A DNA stretch of 64,000 nt from contig NZ_JNWO01000009.1 in NCBI RefSeq assembly GCF_000716435.1, positions 62,001 to 126,000 on the forward strand, given 5' to 3'. Of this stretch, positions 52,978 through 61,952 are shown one piece after another (position 1 is the stretch's first letter; every line of letters begins with the position of its first letter). The position numbers were made by a program, and so were the translations under genes. The notes beneath the pieces are model-generated. The model was not told where the DNA came from. It did not search any database and saw only the letters and a program-made list of their open reading frames with translations. The DNA is from Streptomyces xylophagus (lineage in GTDB: Bacteria > Actinomycetota > Actinomycetes > Streptomycetales > Streptomycetaceae).

Positions 52978-54195
52978 CTACGGCCTCAGCCGCGCCGCCC
53001 GCGCCCGCAGGTAGCGCTGCTCGGGCAGGCTGAGGGTCTTGGCCGCCGCCGACTCGTAGGCGGCCCTGGCCGCGGTGAACTCGCCGGCCCGTTCCAGGAG
53101 GTGGCCGCGGACCGCGTCGGGGCGATGGCCCTCCCCCAACTCGTCCGCCAGGAGGTCCAGTTCAGCCAGGCCCGCGTGCGGACCATCGACCATGGCGACG
53201 GCGACAGCCCGGTTGAGGCGTTCGACGGGGCCGGGGACCAGGCGCACCAGCACCTCGTACAGGCCGAGGATCTCGTGCCAGTCCGTCGCCCGCGCCGACG
53301 GCGCCTCGTCGTGTACGGCGGCGATCGCCGCGCGCAACTGGTACGGCCCCGCGGGCCCCTGGGACAGCGCCCGGGTGACGAGGGCGACGCCCTCCTCGAT
53401 GGCCGCCCCGTCCCAGCGGTCGCGGTCCTGTTCGTCGAGGGGGACGAGTTCGCCGTGCGGACCGGTGCGGGCGGCCCGGCGGGCGTCGGTGAGCAGCATC
53501 AACGCGAGCAGTCCGGCCACCTCGCCGACCTCCGGGAGCAGCAGGTGCACGGCACGGGTCAACCGGACGGCCTCGCCCGCGAGTTCGCGCCGCGTCAGAC
53601 TCGGGCCGGACGTCGCCGTATAGCCCTCGTTGAAGATCAGGTACAGCGTGTGCAGGACCGCGGGCAGCCGTTCCGCCCAGTTGTCCGGCCGCGCGAAGCG
53701 CACACCCCGCACCTTCGCCTTCGCCCGGCTGATCCGCTGCGCCATCGTCGCCTCGGGGACGAGGTACGCCCGGGCGATCTCCGACGTCGTCAGTCCGCCG
53801 ACCGCCCTCAGGGTGAGCGCGATCTGCGCGGTCGGGGTCAGCTCCGGATGGCAGCAGAGGAAGAGGAGGGAGAGGGTGTCGTCCTCGCGCGGCGGCTCGG
53901 CCGTGTACGGGTCCCGAGGCTCGAGTGCCACGGCCTTCTCCTCCCGCGCCCGCCGCGCCTCCTCGCTGCGCAGCGCGTCCGTCAGCCGCCGCGAGGCGAC
54001 TCGAATCAGCCAGCCGCGCGGATTCTCCGGCACGCCGTGCTCCGGCCACTGCCGGGCCGCCGCGAGCAGCGCCTCCTGTACGGCGTCCTCGGCGGTGTCG
54101 AAATGGCCGTACCGGCGCACCAGCGCGCCGAGGACCTGCGGCGCGTGTCGGCGCAGCAGGTCCTCGATGCCTGTGGTCCCGGTGGTGTCGCGCAT
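52978..54195 (-). CDS. ECF42-type sigma factor with C-terminal extension
   Basis: A 405-residue protein. Regions 2 (about 10-80, YGHFDTAEDAVQEALLAA) and 4 (about 115-170, LTTSEIARAYLVPEATMAQRISRAK) are followed by a 220-residue C-terminal helical domain (DUF6596-like) that replaces an anti-sigma factor. Such sigma factors pair with YciI/DGPF genes, and one lies five bases upstream at 54201. The region-2.4 layout is intact. Its regulon is unknown. Confidence 0.88.
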   Translation of the reverse strand: MRDTTGTTGIEDLLRRHAPQVLGALVRRYGHFDTAEDAVQEALLAAARQWPEHGVPENPRGWLIRVASRRLTDALRSEEARRAREEKAVALEPRDPYTAEPPREDDTLSLLFLCCHPELTPTAQIALTLRAVGGLTTSEIARAYLVPEATMAQRISRAKAKVRGVRFARPDNWAERLPAVLHTLYLIFNEGYTATSGPSLTRRELAGEAVRLTRAVHLLLPEVGEVAGLLALMLLTDARRAARTGPHGELVPLDEQDRDRWDGAAIEEGVALVTRALSQGPAGPYQLRAAIAAVHDEAPSARATDWHEILGLYEVLVRLVPGPVERLNRAVAVAMVDGPHAGLAELDLLADELGEGHRPDAVRGHLLERAGEFTAARAAYESAAAKTLSLPEQRYLRARAARLRP

Positions 54196-54200
54196 AGGGC

Positions 54201-54614
54201 TCAGATGTCCGCGGTGCCGTCCTGGATGGGGCGGATCACCACCGCGCGGTTGACGGCACCTTCGGGCAGGGGGCAGCGGGTGACACGGTCGGCGATCTCC
54301 GTGACGCGCTCCAGGCTCGCGCACTCCAGGACCCAGTAGCCGGCCATCAGCTCCTTGGTCTCGCTGTACGGCCCGTCGGTGATCACGGCCTTGCCGTCCG
54401 CGCCCAGCGCGACCAGCCGGGTCCTCGCCGGCTCGGTCAGCCCCTGCGCGTCGATCAACTCACCCGTCTCGGACAGGTCGTCGTTGATGGCGCCCATGTG
54501 GGCGAACATGGCCTGCATCTCCGCCTCGCTCCAGGCCGGGGACCCAGGGGTGGGCTTGCCCTGCATGCCGTCGTAGTCCGCCTGTGTGCCCTGCACCATG
54601 ACCAGGTACTTCAT
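54201..54614 (-). CDS. YciI/DGPF-family protein
   Basis: A 137-residue protein with MKYLVMVQGTQADYDG, LVALGADGKAVITDGPY and a final AVNRAVVIRPI. The DGPF-like motif appears as TDGPYSETKELMAGY. It is the usual partner of ECF42 sigma factors and is transcribed with the sigma gene. Metabolite sensing is only guessed. Confidence 0.86.
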   Translation of the reverse strand: MKYLVMVQGTQADYDGMQGKPTPGSPAWSEAEMQAMFAHMGAINDDLSETGELIDAQGLTEPARTRLVALGADGKAVITDGPYSETKELMAGYWVLECASLERVTEIADRVTRCPLPEGAVNRAVVIRPIQDGTADI

Positions 54615-54699
54615 GAGTCCGCTCCTTCGGCTCGCGCCACCCGTACCGGGTGGCTCTCACAGGAGACATCGGAGCCGGGTCGGGATTCTCGACACGGGT

Positions 54700-54885
54700 T
54701 CAGGATTCTTTCGGGCCGGAGTCGGCCCCGGGTTCGGCGCCCTCGCCGACGTACGCCTCGCACTCGGGATTCCGGCACGGGCCGGCCACCCACTTCGGTA
54801 CCCATGCGCCCAGCGTCTTGTAGCGCTTGACGACGGTGGCCACCGGCTGTCCGCAGACGGGACAGGTGTGCTCTTCTCTGCCCAT
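54700..54885 (-). CDS. small zinc-ribbon protein
   Basis: A 61-residue protein with CPVC near the start and CRNPEC in the middle, giving four Cys in two pairs. TAGGCT lies six bases before the ATG (54885), so it is likely leaderless. Too small for an assigned function. Confidence 0.65.
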   Translation of the reverse strand: MGREEHTCPVCGQPVATVVKRYKTLGAWVPKWVAGPCRNPECEAYVGEGAEPGADSGPKES

Positions 54886-54889
54886 GCAC

Positions 54890-55495
54890 TCAGCCTAGAA
54901 CCGCGCGGGGCTCGCGCCACATCGGATACATCTGCGGACCGCCCGGCAGGTCGAGGGTGCGGTCGGTGAACGTGTAGCCGAGCCGCTCGTACAGCTTGGT
55001 GCTGCGCTCGCTGCTCGCCTCCAGGTACGCGGGCAGGCCCTCGCGGTCGCAGCGGTCCAGGACGTGCCGGATGAGCGCGGCGCCGAGCCCCTCGCCCTGC
55101 CGGTCCGGTCTTACGGCGATCATCCACAGGTACTCGTGGGCGCGGCCGGTGGGATGCCCCTCCTCCATGAGTCGGGCGATCGTCTCGACCCGCTCGTTGT
55201 CGGGGTCGACCGCTTCCCGCAGTTGTACGGCTTCGTCCTCGCCGCTCTCCGGGTGCGCCTCGGCCGGTACCGACAGCCACAGCGCGCACCCCGCGCCGTC
55301 CTCGGCGAGGTCGATGCGGCCGTCGGCGAACACCGCGTCGGCGAAGGCGGCCATCAGCTTGTGGTGGGTAGCGCGGCGGTAGTCGGCCCCGGGAAAGATC
55401 CAGCCGCTCACCGGATCGTCCTGGAACGCCTCGTCCAACAGCCGGACGACCAGCTCCCGGTCACCCTCGCCCGCCGCCCGTATCTCCACGCCCAT
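54890..55495 (-). CDS. GNAT-family acetyltransferase
   Basis: A 201-residue acetyltransferase. The acetyl-CoA loop is VRPDRQGEGLGAALIRHVL, followed by YLEASSERSTKLYERLGY. The start at 55495 (MGVEIRAAG) was chosen over an ATG at 55516. The acceptor is unknown; family members modify amines or proteins. Confidence 0.88.
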   Translation of the reverse strand: MGVEIRAAGEGDRELVVRLLDEAFQDDPVSGWIFPGADYRRATHHKLMAAFADAVFADGRIDLAEDGAGCALWLSVPAEAHPESGEDEAVQLREAVDPDNERVETIARLMEEGHPTGRAHEYLWMIAVRPDRQGEGLGAALIRHVLDRCDREGLPAYLEASSERSTKLYERLGYTFTDRTLDLPGGPQMYPMWREPRAVLG

Positions 55496-55573
55496 GTCCT
55501 GCCCCCTAGCTCTCAACCACCGTTACCTGAACGGGTGTTGAGACTAGCGGGACTTACGGGCGAGTGAGCCGAA

Positions 55574-55659
55574 GGGGCGCGCCTGTGTCGAGAGCGCGAA
55601 CGCGCGGAGGCCCGAAGGGTCGAGCACGATCGCGCTCTCGACACAGGCTTTGGCGCCCC
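55574..55659. repeat. long imperfect inverted repeat
   Basis: The 19-bp arms 55581-55599 (GCCTGTGTCGAGAGCGCGA) and 55630-55648 are perfect reverse complements. Outer GGGGCGC (55574-55580) pairs with GCGCCCC (55653-55659). Lies in the 292-bp gap between GNAT and polyprenyl synthase; probably a terminator for the latter or a mobile-type inverted repeat. Confidence 0.7.
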
Positions 55660-55787
55660 GGAGGCGAACCGAGCCTTAAAAAAAGGGCGAGCCCCGCGCA
55701 CCGTGGGGATGCGCGGGACCCGTCGGTCCGGAGCCCCGGTGGCCGTGCGGAGTCAGGGCCGCACCGCTCCCGAGGGCTCCGGAGTCA

Positions 55788-56897
55788 TCAACTGCTGCGC
55801 CGGGTCACGAACTCGGCCAGCGCGAGCAGTCCGCCCGCGTCCTGCGGGTCCGGAATCGCCCGGGCCAGCTCCTGCACGGCCCGCGCCATCCGGTCGGCCG
55901 CCTGGGCCTGCGCCCAGTCCCGGCCGCCCGCCCGCTCGACGGCGAGCGCGGTGCGCTCCAACTCCCCTTCCTCGTACGGCGTTCCGTACAACTCCGCGAG
56001 TTCTACGGCCGCCGGTGTGCCCGAGGTGAGCGCGGCCACCACGGGCAGGGACTTCTTGCGGACGGCGAGGTCGGCGCCGGCCGGTTTGCCGGTGCGGCGG
56101 GGGTCGCCCCATATGCCGATGACGTCGTCGATCAGCTGGAAGGCGAGCCCGGCCTGGCGGCCGAACGCGTCCAGCGCCTCGACGTCCTCGGCACTCGCCC
56201 CCGCGTACAGCGCGCCGATCGCACAGGCGCAGCCGAGCAGTGCGCCGGTCTTGGCCTCGGCCATGGTGAGCACCTCGTCGAGGGTGACCTCGCCGGGGTC
56301 GCGTTTCTCCATGGCGGTGTCCGCGTGCTGGCCCTCGCACAGTTCGACGACGCAGTCCGCGAGCCGGGCCGCGGCGGCCGAGGACGCCGGGTGCGGATCC
56401 TCGGCGAGCAGCCGCAGCGCCAGTGCCTGGAGCGCGTCGCCGGCGAGGATCGCGTCGGGGTCGCCGAACACGGTCCAGGCCGTGGGGCGGTGTCTGCGGG
56501 TGGGGTCCCGGTCCATCACGTCGTCGTGCAGCAACGTGAAGTTGTGGACCAGCTCCACCGCCGCCGCGGCCCGCACCGCGCCCGCCCGCGCCGGCTCGCC
56601 GCCGAGCGCGGTGGCCGCGGTGAGGACGAGGGCGGGGCGGATCGCCTTGCCCGCGTTGCCCGCCGCCGGTGTGCCGTCCGCGTGCTCCCATCCGAAGTGG
56701 TAGAGCGCGATCCGGCGCATCGAGCCGGGCAGCGAGTCGATCGCCGAGCGCAGCTCGGGGTCTACGGTCGTCCGGGCCCCCTCCAGGATCACCGCCGCCT
56801 CGTGCCCGTCGGGCGACGGTGTCGGCGGTGCCGGTGTCCCGTCGAGCGGCCGCGTCCCGTCGGCGTGCTGTTTCGTCTCCGTCCCGAACTCGGCCAT
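55788..56897 (-). CDS. polyprenyl synthase, likely encapsulin cargo
   Basis: A 369-residue trans-isoprenyl diphosphate synthase. The first aspartate-rich motif is DDVMD (125-129) and the second FQLIDDVIGIWGD (253-265); GKAIRPAL (83-90) supplies Lys and Arg for diphosphate. The N-terminal 45 residues are Pro/Ser/Thr/Asp-rich and disordered, as in known family 2 encapsulin cargoes. It makes a linear prenyl diphosphate; chain length unknown. It lies 113 bp after eshA on the same strand with a hairpin between. From memory it matches S. coelicolor SCO5250. Confidence 0.88.
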   Translation of the reverse strand: MAEFGTETKQHADGTRPLDGTPAPPTPSPDGHEAAVILEGARTTVDPELRSAIDSLPGSMRRIALYHFGWEHADGTPAAGNAGKAIRPALVLTAATALGGEPARAGAVRAAAAVELVHNFTLLHDDVMDRDPTRRHRPTAWTVFGDPDAILAGDALQALALRLLAEDPHPASSAAAARLADCVVELCEGQHADTAMEKRDPGEVTLDEVLTMAEAKTGALLGCACAIGALYAGASAEDVEALDAFGRQAGLAFQLIDDVIGIWGDPRRTGKPAGADLAVRKKSLPVVAALTSGTPAAVELAELYGTPYEEGELERTALAVERAGGRDWAQAQAADRMARAVQELARAIPDPQDAGGLLALAEFVTRRSS

Positions 56898-56961
56898 GGG
56901 GTCCCCCTCGGAGAATCCGCGGACGGTGGCGTTTCCACTGCGGCTGAGCACATGTGACCGG

Positions 56962-56991
56962 GGTGTACCCGCCCTGACGGGCGGGGACACC
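56962..56991. terminator. hairpin between eshA and the polyprenyl synthase gene
   Basis: GGTGT-a-CCCGCCC pairs with GGGCGGG-g-ACACC around a TGAC loop. It may attenuate readthrough and set the shell-to-cargo ratio. Bases between the CDSs otherwise hold nothing obvious. Confidence 0.6.
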
Positions 56992-57010
56992 GCGTCCAGC
57001 TGCTGAAACG

Positions 57011-58417
57011 TCACCTCCAGCGGCCGATCTCGACGTTCTCCAGGACGCCGAGGGCGTCCGGCACGAGGACCGCCGCCGAGTAGTAGGCCGTCACCAGGTA
57101 TTTGATGATCGCCTGTTCGTTGATGCCCATGAAGCGCACCGACAGGCTCGGCTCGATCTCGTCCGGGATGCCGGCCTGCTGGAGGCCGATGACGCCCTGG
57201 TCGGCCTCGCCGGTACGCATGGCGATGATCGAGGTGGTCCGCCGGTCGCTGACCGGGATCTTGTTGCACGGATAGATCGGCACCCCGCGCCAGGTCGGGA
57301 TGCGGTTGCCGCCGACGTCGATGGACTCCGGGACCAGTCCGCGCTTGTTGAGCTCGCGGCCGAACGCGGAGATCGCGCGCGGGTGGGCGAGGAGCATCCT
57401 GGTGCCGCGCCGCCTGCTGAGCAGCTCGTCCAGGTCGTCCGGGCTGGGGACGCCGTCGTGGGGCTGGAGCCGCTGGTCGTACTCGCAGTTGTTGAGCAGG
57501 CCGAACTCGCGGTTGTTGATCAGCTCGTGCTCCTGGCGTTCCTTCAACGCCTCGACGGTGAGCCGGAGTTGCTGCTCGGTCTGGTTCATCGGCTGGTTGT
57601 AGAGATCGGCCACGCGCGAGTGGATGCGCAGGACGGTCTGGGCGACGCTCAGTTCGTACTCGCGCGGCCGGGCGTCGTAGTCGACGAACGTGTGCGGGAT
57701 GTCCGGCTCGCCGGAGTGGCCCGCGGCGAGGTCGATGGCCTTCTCGCCGTACTTGTTGGTGCGCTGCTCGGGGATCGCGCGCAGCTGTGTGAGGTGTTCG
57801 CGCAGGGTGTCGGAGCGCTCCGCGACCTGCTCGACGTCTCCGCGGGCCAGCACGAGCACCGTGCAGGCGGTGTCCGCGCGGGCCGTGTACTCCCAGATGG
57901 CCGCCGGGTCGAGCAGTCCCTGGTCGCCGAAGTAGGCGCCGTCGGCGAGGACTCCGAGAACCGTGTCGTCGCCGTACGGGCCCGTGCCGACCTTCTCCAC
58001 CCTGCCGTGCGCCAGCAGGTACACCTCGTCGGCCTGGCTGCCGAACGACGCGATCGCCTCCCCCGGGGCGAACTCGCGCTGGCGGCAGCGGACGGCCAGC
58101 TCCGCGAGCACCTCCTCGTCCTCGTAGTCCCGCAGCGCGGGCAGTTCGCCCAGCTCCGCCGGGATGACCTCGACGCGGTCGCCGGTCTTCACGAATGTCA
58201 CCCGGCCGTCGCCGACCGAGTAGCTCAGCCGTCGGTTCACCCGGTATGTGCCACCCTGCACGTTCACCCACGGCAGTGTGCGCAGCAGCCAGCGCGAGCT
58301 GATCTCCTGCATCTGCGGTGCGGACTTCGTGGTCGTGGCCAGGTTCCGCGCAGCCGCCGTGCCAAGGCTCTGCTGCGGCTTGTTCTGCTCCGCGCGGACC
58401 TCTTCGCCTACCGACAT
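57011..58417 (-). CDS. eshA: EshA, family 2B encapsulin shell protein with cNMP-binding-like domain
   Basis: A 468-residue protein: an N-terminal arm (about 1-60), a cNMP-binding-like domain of the Crp/Fnr type (about 95-210) inserted in the shell fold, then an HK97-like core (about 215-468, with [20 protein letters not shown] and a C-terminal IGRWR). Relatives form nanocompartments holding a terpene or prenyl enzyme. EshA of S. griseus and S. coelicolor is linked to sporulation and antibiotic production. In the nucleotide site, [18 protein letters not shown] aligns to the CAP site with Glu72, Arg82 and Ser83 changed to Asp, Trp and Glu. GGGAGGG lies before the ATG. Confidence 0.92.
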   Translation of the reverse strand: MSVGEEVRAEQNKPQQSLGTAAARNLATTTKSAPQMQEISSRWLLRTLPWVNVQGGTYRVNRRLSYSVGDGRVTFVKTGDRVEVIPAELGELPALRDYEDEEVLAELAVRCRQREFAPGEAIASFGSQADEVYLLAHGRVEKVGTGPYGDDTVLGVLADGAYFGDQGLLDPAAIWEYTARADTACTVLVLARGDVEQVAERSDTLREHLTQLRAIPEQRTNKYGEKAIDLAAGHSGEPDIPHTFVDYDARPREYELSVAQTVLRIHSRVADLYNQPMNQTEQQLRLTVEALKERQEHELINNREFGLLNNCEYDQRLQPHDGVPSPDDLDELLSRRRGTRMLLAHPRAISAFGRELNKRGLVPESIDVGGNRIPTWRGVPIYPCNKIPVSDRRTTSIIAMRTGEADQGVIGLQQAGIPDEIEPSLSVRFMGINEQAIIKYLVTAYYSAAVLVPDALGVLENVEIGRWR

Positions 58418-58438
58418 AGAGAAATGCCCTCCCCATTC

Positions 58439-58464
58439 ATGCCGGGCACCTGTGCGCCCGGCAT
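58439..58464. promoter_or_regulatory. hairpin in eshA leader
   Basis: ATGCCGGGC (58439-58447) pairs with GCCCGGCAT (58456-58464), 22-47 bases upstream of the eshA ATG. It could lie in the 5' UTR. Not tied to any known regulator. Confidence 0.45.
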
Positions 58465-58635
58465 CGTTCTCGCGCACCAGCCTTCCTCACGGAGCGTGCC
58501 GATGGTATTACCCGAAAGAGCGGGAATGGATCTTCAACTGCTGGGCACGGGGCCTGTTTACGTCGAATGTTGTTCGAGTGGCCGCCGGGGCCGGCGTTGT
58601 CCGGATCGGCTCGCACGCCGTACGAACAAGTCGCC

Positions 58636-58657
58636 TGTACCGCGCTTTTTCGGTACA
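58636..58657. promoter_or_regulatory. inverted repeat upstream of amidase
   Basis: TGTACCG-CGCTTTTT-CGGTACA, a 7-bp inverted repeat in the 298-bp eshA-amidase divergent region. A possible operator. Confidence 0.4.
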
Positions 58658-58715
58658 AGCAGCGATACGAGACGGCCTTGAACGGCGGCCGTCGCACAGC
58701 ACGAAGGAGGCGTTC

Positions 58716-59306
58716 ATGGCCTCACCCATGTCCGCGGGCGGTTTCCTGGCCGGCCTGCGAGCGGAGGGCGTCACGGTCGTCGAGGTCGGCGACTGGGAGC
58801 ACCACAACCGCAACCACAAGGGCCCGTGGGGCCCCGTCCACGGCGTGATGATCCACCACACGGTCACCAAGGGCAGCGCGTACACGGTGGACCTGTGCCG
58901 CGAGGGCCGCCCCGACCTGCCCGGTCCGCTGTGCCACGGCGTCATCACCAAGGACGGCACCCTCCACCTGGTCGGCTACGGCCGCGCCAACCACGCGGGC
59001 CTCGGCGACGACGACGTCCTGCGCGCAGTGATCGCCGAGAAGGCGCTGCCGCACGACAACGAGGCCGACACCGACGGCAACCGGCACTTCTACGGCTTCG
59101 AGTGCGAGAACCTCGGCGACGGCGAGGACCCCTGGCCCGAGGCCCAGTTGGAGGCGATCGAGAAGGTCTGCGCGGCGCTCTGCCGCCACCACGGCTGGTC
59201 GGAGCGGTCGGTGATCGGGCACCTGGAGTGGCAGCCCGGAAAGGTGGACCCGCGCGGCTTCACGATGGCCTGGCTGCGCGAGCGGGTCCGCGACCGGCTG
59301 AAGTAG
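58716..59306 (+). CDS. N-acetylmuramoyl-L-alanine amidase (amidase_2)
   Basis: A 196-residue type-2 amidase/PGRP-like. Zinc ligands are in MIHHTVTKG (His about 47) and the C-terminal VIGHLEWQPGKVDP (His about 171), with HFYGFECEN in between. There is no signal peptide, so it resembles phage-type or cytoplasmic amidases that need another release route. AAGGAGG lies before the ATG at 58716. It is divergent from eshA. Confidence 0.88.
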   Translation: MASPMSAGGFLAGLRAEGVTVVEVGDWEHHNRNHKGPWGPVHGVMIHHTVTKGSAYTVDLCREGRPDLPGPLCHGVITKDGTLHLVGYGRANHAGLGDDDVLRAVIAEKALPHDNEADTDGNRHFYGFECENLGDGEDPWPEAQLEAIEKVCAALCRHHGWSERSVIGHLEWQPGKVDPRGFTMAWLRERVRDRLK

Positions 59307-59344
59307 CTCCCCGGGACAAAGGTGACCTGGGTGACAATGGCGCC

Positions 59345-60268
59345 GTGACCAGCCCCGACCTCGCCGCCCTACGGCCCCGGCTCCCCTCGCCGGTGGAGGA
59401 GATCGCGGACGAGCGCTTCGGCCGGCACGGCATCCGGCTGCTGCTCAAGCGGGACGACCTCATCCACCCTGACCTGATCGGCAACAAGTGGCGCAAGCTC
59501 GCGCCCAACCTCACAGCGGCGGCCGGACGTACGGTCGTCACGTTCGGCGGCGCCTACTCCAACCACCTGCGCGCCACCGCCGCCGCGGGCCGCCTCCTGG
59601 GCCTGCGCACGGTCGGCGTGGTCCGCGGCCAGGAGCTGGCGGACCGCCCGCTCAACCCGTCCCTCGCCCGGTGCGCGGCCGACGGGATGCGCCTCCACTT
59701 CGTCGACAGATCGACGTACCGGCGCAAGACCGAGCCGGAGACGCTGGCTTCACTCCTGCGCGCGGTGGACGCGGAGGACGCGTACGTCGTCCCCGAGGGC
59801 GGCAGCAACTCCCTTGCCGTACGCGGCTGCCGGGCCCTGGGTGAGGAACTACGCGCGCGTGCCGACGCCGATGCCGATGCCCATGTCGATGTTGTCGCCC
59901 TGGCCTGCGGGACCGGCGGCACGCTGGCCGGGCTGGCCGCCGGACTCGCCCCCGACCAGCGCACCTTGGGGATACCGGTCCTCAAGGGCGGCTTCCTGAC
60001 CGCCGACATAGAGGGCCTGCAACAGCGCGCCTGGGGCGGCCGACGGGGCGACTGGTCGCTCGACGACCGGTTCCATTTCGGGGGCTACGCGCGCGTGCCG
60101 GCCGAACTCGACGCCTTCGCGGAGGACTTCGAGGACCGGCACGGGCTGCCCGTCGAGCGTCTCTATGTCGCCAAGTTGCTGTACGGACTTGTTGCCCTCG
60201 CCGAAGCGGGGGCCTTCCCGCGCGGGAGCACGGTCGCCGCGATCGTCACCGGGCGCCCGTTTTCGTGA
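59345..60268 (+). CDS. D-cysteine desulfhydrase/ACC deaminase-like PLP enzyme
   Basis: A 307-residue fold-type II PLP enzyme. Lys in LIGNKWRKLAPNL (about 47) binds PLP; FGGAYSNHLRA is the phosphate-binding block. The middle of the protein contains a short Asp-Ala repeat (ADADADAH). The GTG at 59345 follows GACAAT by six bases and is probably leaderless. Substrate is D-cysteine or ACC-like. Confidence 0.88.
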   Translation: MTSPDLAALRPRLPSPVEEIADERFGRHGIRLLLKRDDLIHPDLIGNKWRKLAPNLTAAAGRTVVTFGGAYSNHLRATAAAGRLLGLRTVGVVRGQELADRPLNPSLARCAADGMRLHFVDRSTYRRKTEPETLASLLRAVDAEDAYVVPEGGSNSLAVRGCRALGEELRARADADADAHVDVVALACGTGGTLAGLAAGLAPDQRTLGIPVLKGGFLTADIEGLQQRAWGGRRGDWSLDDRFHFGGYARVPAELDAFAEDFEDRHGLPVERLYVAKLLYGLVALAEAGAFPRGSTVAAIVTGRPFS

Positions 60269-60294
60269 ACGGCCGCCCGGCGTCGTAGAAAACG

Positions 60295-61890
60295 CTAGGC
60301 CGCCTCCCGATAGGCCGCCGCCTCCTCCAGGTCCAGCCTGCGCAGCAGGGTGCGGAGCATCTCGTCGTCGATGTAGCGGCCGTCGCGCAGGCGCACGAAC
60401 ATCGAGCGCTCGGCGCTGATCATCTCGCGGGACAGACGGCGGTAGGTGTCGTCGACGGTCTCGCCGGTGACGGGGTTGGTGGCGCCCAGGCGCTCCCAGA
60501 CGGCGTTGCGGCGGCGCTCCAGGACCTCGCGGAGGCGGTCGGCGAGCGGAGGGGGCAGGGCGTTGCGTTCGTCCTCCAGGAGGGCCTCCAGGCGCTTTTC
60601 GGCGACTCTGGACGCCTGCGCCTGGGCGTTGGCCTCGGCGAGCGTCTCGGCCTGCTGGTCGCGCCCGGGAAATTTCAGCAGCCTGATGATCGGGGGCAGG
60701 CTCAGGCCCTGCACCACCAGGGTCCCGATGACCGTCGTGAAGGTCAGGAACAGGATGATGTTGCGCTGCGGGAAGGGGCCGCCGCCGTGCACGGTGAGCG
60801 GGATCGAGAAGGCGATGGCCAGCGAGACCACGCCTCTCATGCCGGCCCACGCGGTGGTCATCGCCCCCTTCCAGGTGGGGCTGTCCTCGCGCTCCCTGAT
60901 GCGCGCCGACAGCAGCCGGGGCAGGAAGGCCGCCGGGTACACCCACACGAACCGGGTCGCGACGACGACCAGGAAGAGGGCGATCGCGTACCAGGCGGCG
61001 TCCAGGCCCCGGTACTCGCCAAGTCCCTTGAGAACCACCGGCAGTTGCAGCCCGATCAGCGCGAACACCGCCGACTCCAGCACGAAGGCGACCATCTTCC
61101 ACACCGCCTCCTCCTGGAGACGGGTCGCGAAATCGACCTCCCACGCGCGGTGCCCCAGATAGAGCGCCACGACCACGACGGCGAGCACTCCGGAGGCGTG
61201 CACCTGCTCGGCGACCGCGTAGGCGACGAACGGGATCAACAGGGAGAGCGTGTTCTGCAGCAGCGCCTCCTTGAGGTGCGTGCGCAGCCAGTGGATCGGC
61301 ACCATCATGATCAGCCCGACGCCGACACCGCCGACGGCCGCGAGCAGGAACTCCCCGATGCCGCCGGCCCAGGTGGCACCCTCGCCGACCGCTGCCGCGA
61401 GGGCCACCTTGTAGGCGGTGATCGCGGTCGCGTCGTTCAGCAGGGACTCGCCCTGGAGGATCGTCGTGATCCGTGAGGGCAGTCCGACCCGGCGGGCCAC
61501 CGCCGTCGCGGCGACCGCGTCCGGCGGCGCCACCACCGCGCCCAGCACCAGTGCCGCGGTCAGCGGCAGCCCCGGCACGATCACGTACGCGGCCCAGCCG
61601 ACGACGAAGGTCGCGAAGAGCACGTAGCCGACCGACAGCAGTGCCACGGGCCGTACTTGGGCCCGCAGATCGAGGTACGAGCTGTCGGTGGCCGACGTGT
61701 ACAGCAGCGGGGGCAGCAGCAGCGGCAGTACGACGTCCGGGTCGAGGGTGTAGTCGGGCACCCCCGGGACGTACGAAACGACCAGCCCGACCGCGACCAG
61801 CAGCAGCGGTGCCGGCACCGGGGTGCGCCGGGCCCCGGCGGCCACCGCGGCGCTTCCCGCCACCAGCATCAGCAGTGGCATCACGTCCAT
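60295..61890 (-). CDS. Na+/H+ antiporter, CPA1 family
   Basis: A 531-residue membrane protein with about twelve hydrophobic segments and a cytoplasmic C-terminal coiled tail (about 405-531). Landmarks are VVAPPDAVAATAVARRVGLP and GESLLNDATAI with the transport Asp. It exchanges Na+ or K+ for H+. The ATG at 61890 was preferred over 61950. A divergent UBP-type zinc-finger gene starts 63 bases upstream, a pairing often seen in actinobacteria. Confidence 0.93.
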   Translation of the reverse strand: MDVMPLLMLVAGSAAVAAGARRTPVPAPLLLVAVGLVVSYVPGVPDYTLDPDVVLPLLLPPLLYTSATDSSYLDLRAQVRPVALLSVGYVLFATFVVGWAAYVIVPGLPLTAALVLGAVVAPPDAVAATAVARRVGLPSRITTILQGESLLNDATAITAYKVALAAAVGEGATWAGGIGEFLLAAVGGVGVGLIMMVPIHWLRTHLKEALLQNTLSLLIPFVAYAVAEQVHASGVLAVVVVALYLGHRAWEVDFATRLQEEAVWKMVAFVLESAVFALIGLQLPVVLKGLGEYRGLDAAWYAIALFLVVVATRFVWVYPAAFLPRLLSARIREREDSPTWKGAMTTAWAGMRGVVSLAIAFSIPLTVHGGGPFPQRNIILFLTFTTVIGTLVVQGLSLPPIIRLLKFPGRDQQAETLAEANAQAQASRVAEKRLEALLEDERNALPPPLADRLREVLERRRNAVWERLGATNPVTGETVDDTYRRLSREMISAERSMFVRLRDGRYIDDEMLRTLLRRLDLEEAAAYREAA

Positions 61891-61952
61891 CGTCCTCGCC
61901 CGCCCTCGTTTTTCCGCGCGGCCAACCGCACACCCGTCGTAATCTGGCAATC

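Noticed and set aside
55564..56703. A 379-codon plus-strand frame opposite the polyprenyl synthase
   Set aside because: It begins inside the inverted repeat and runs Ser/Ala-rich against a conserved enzyme.
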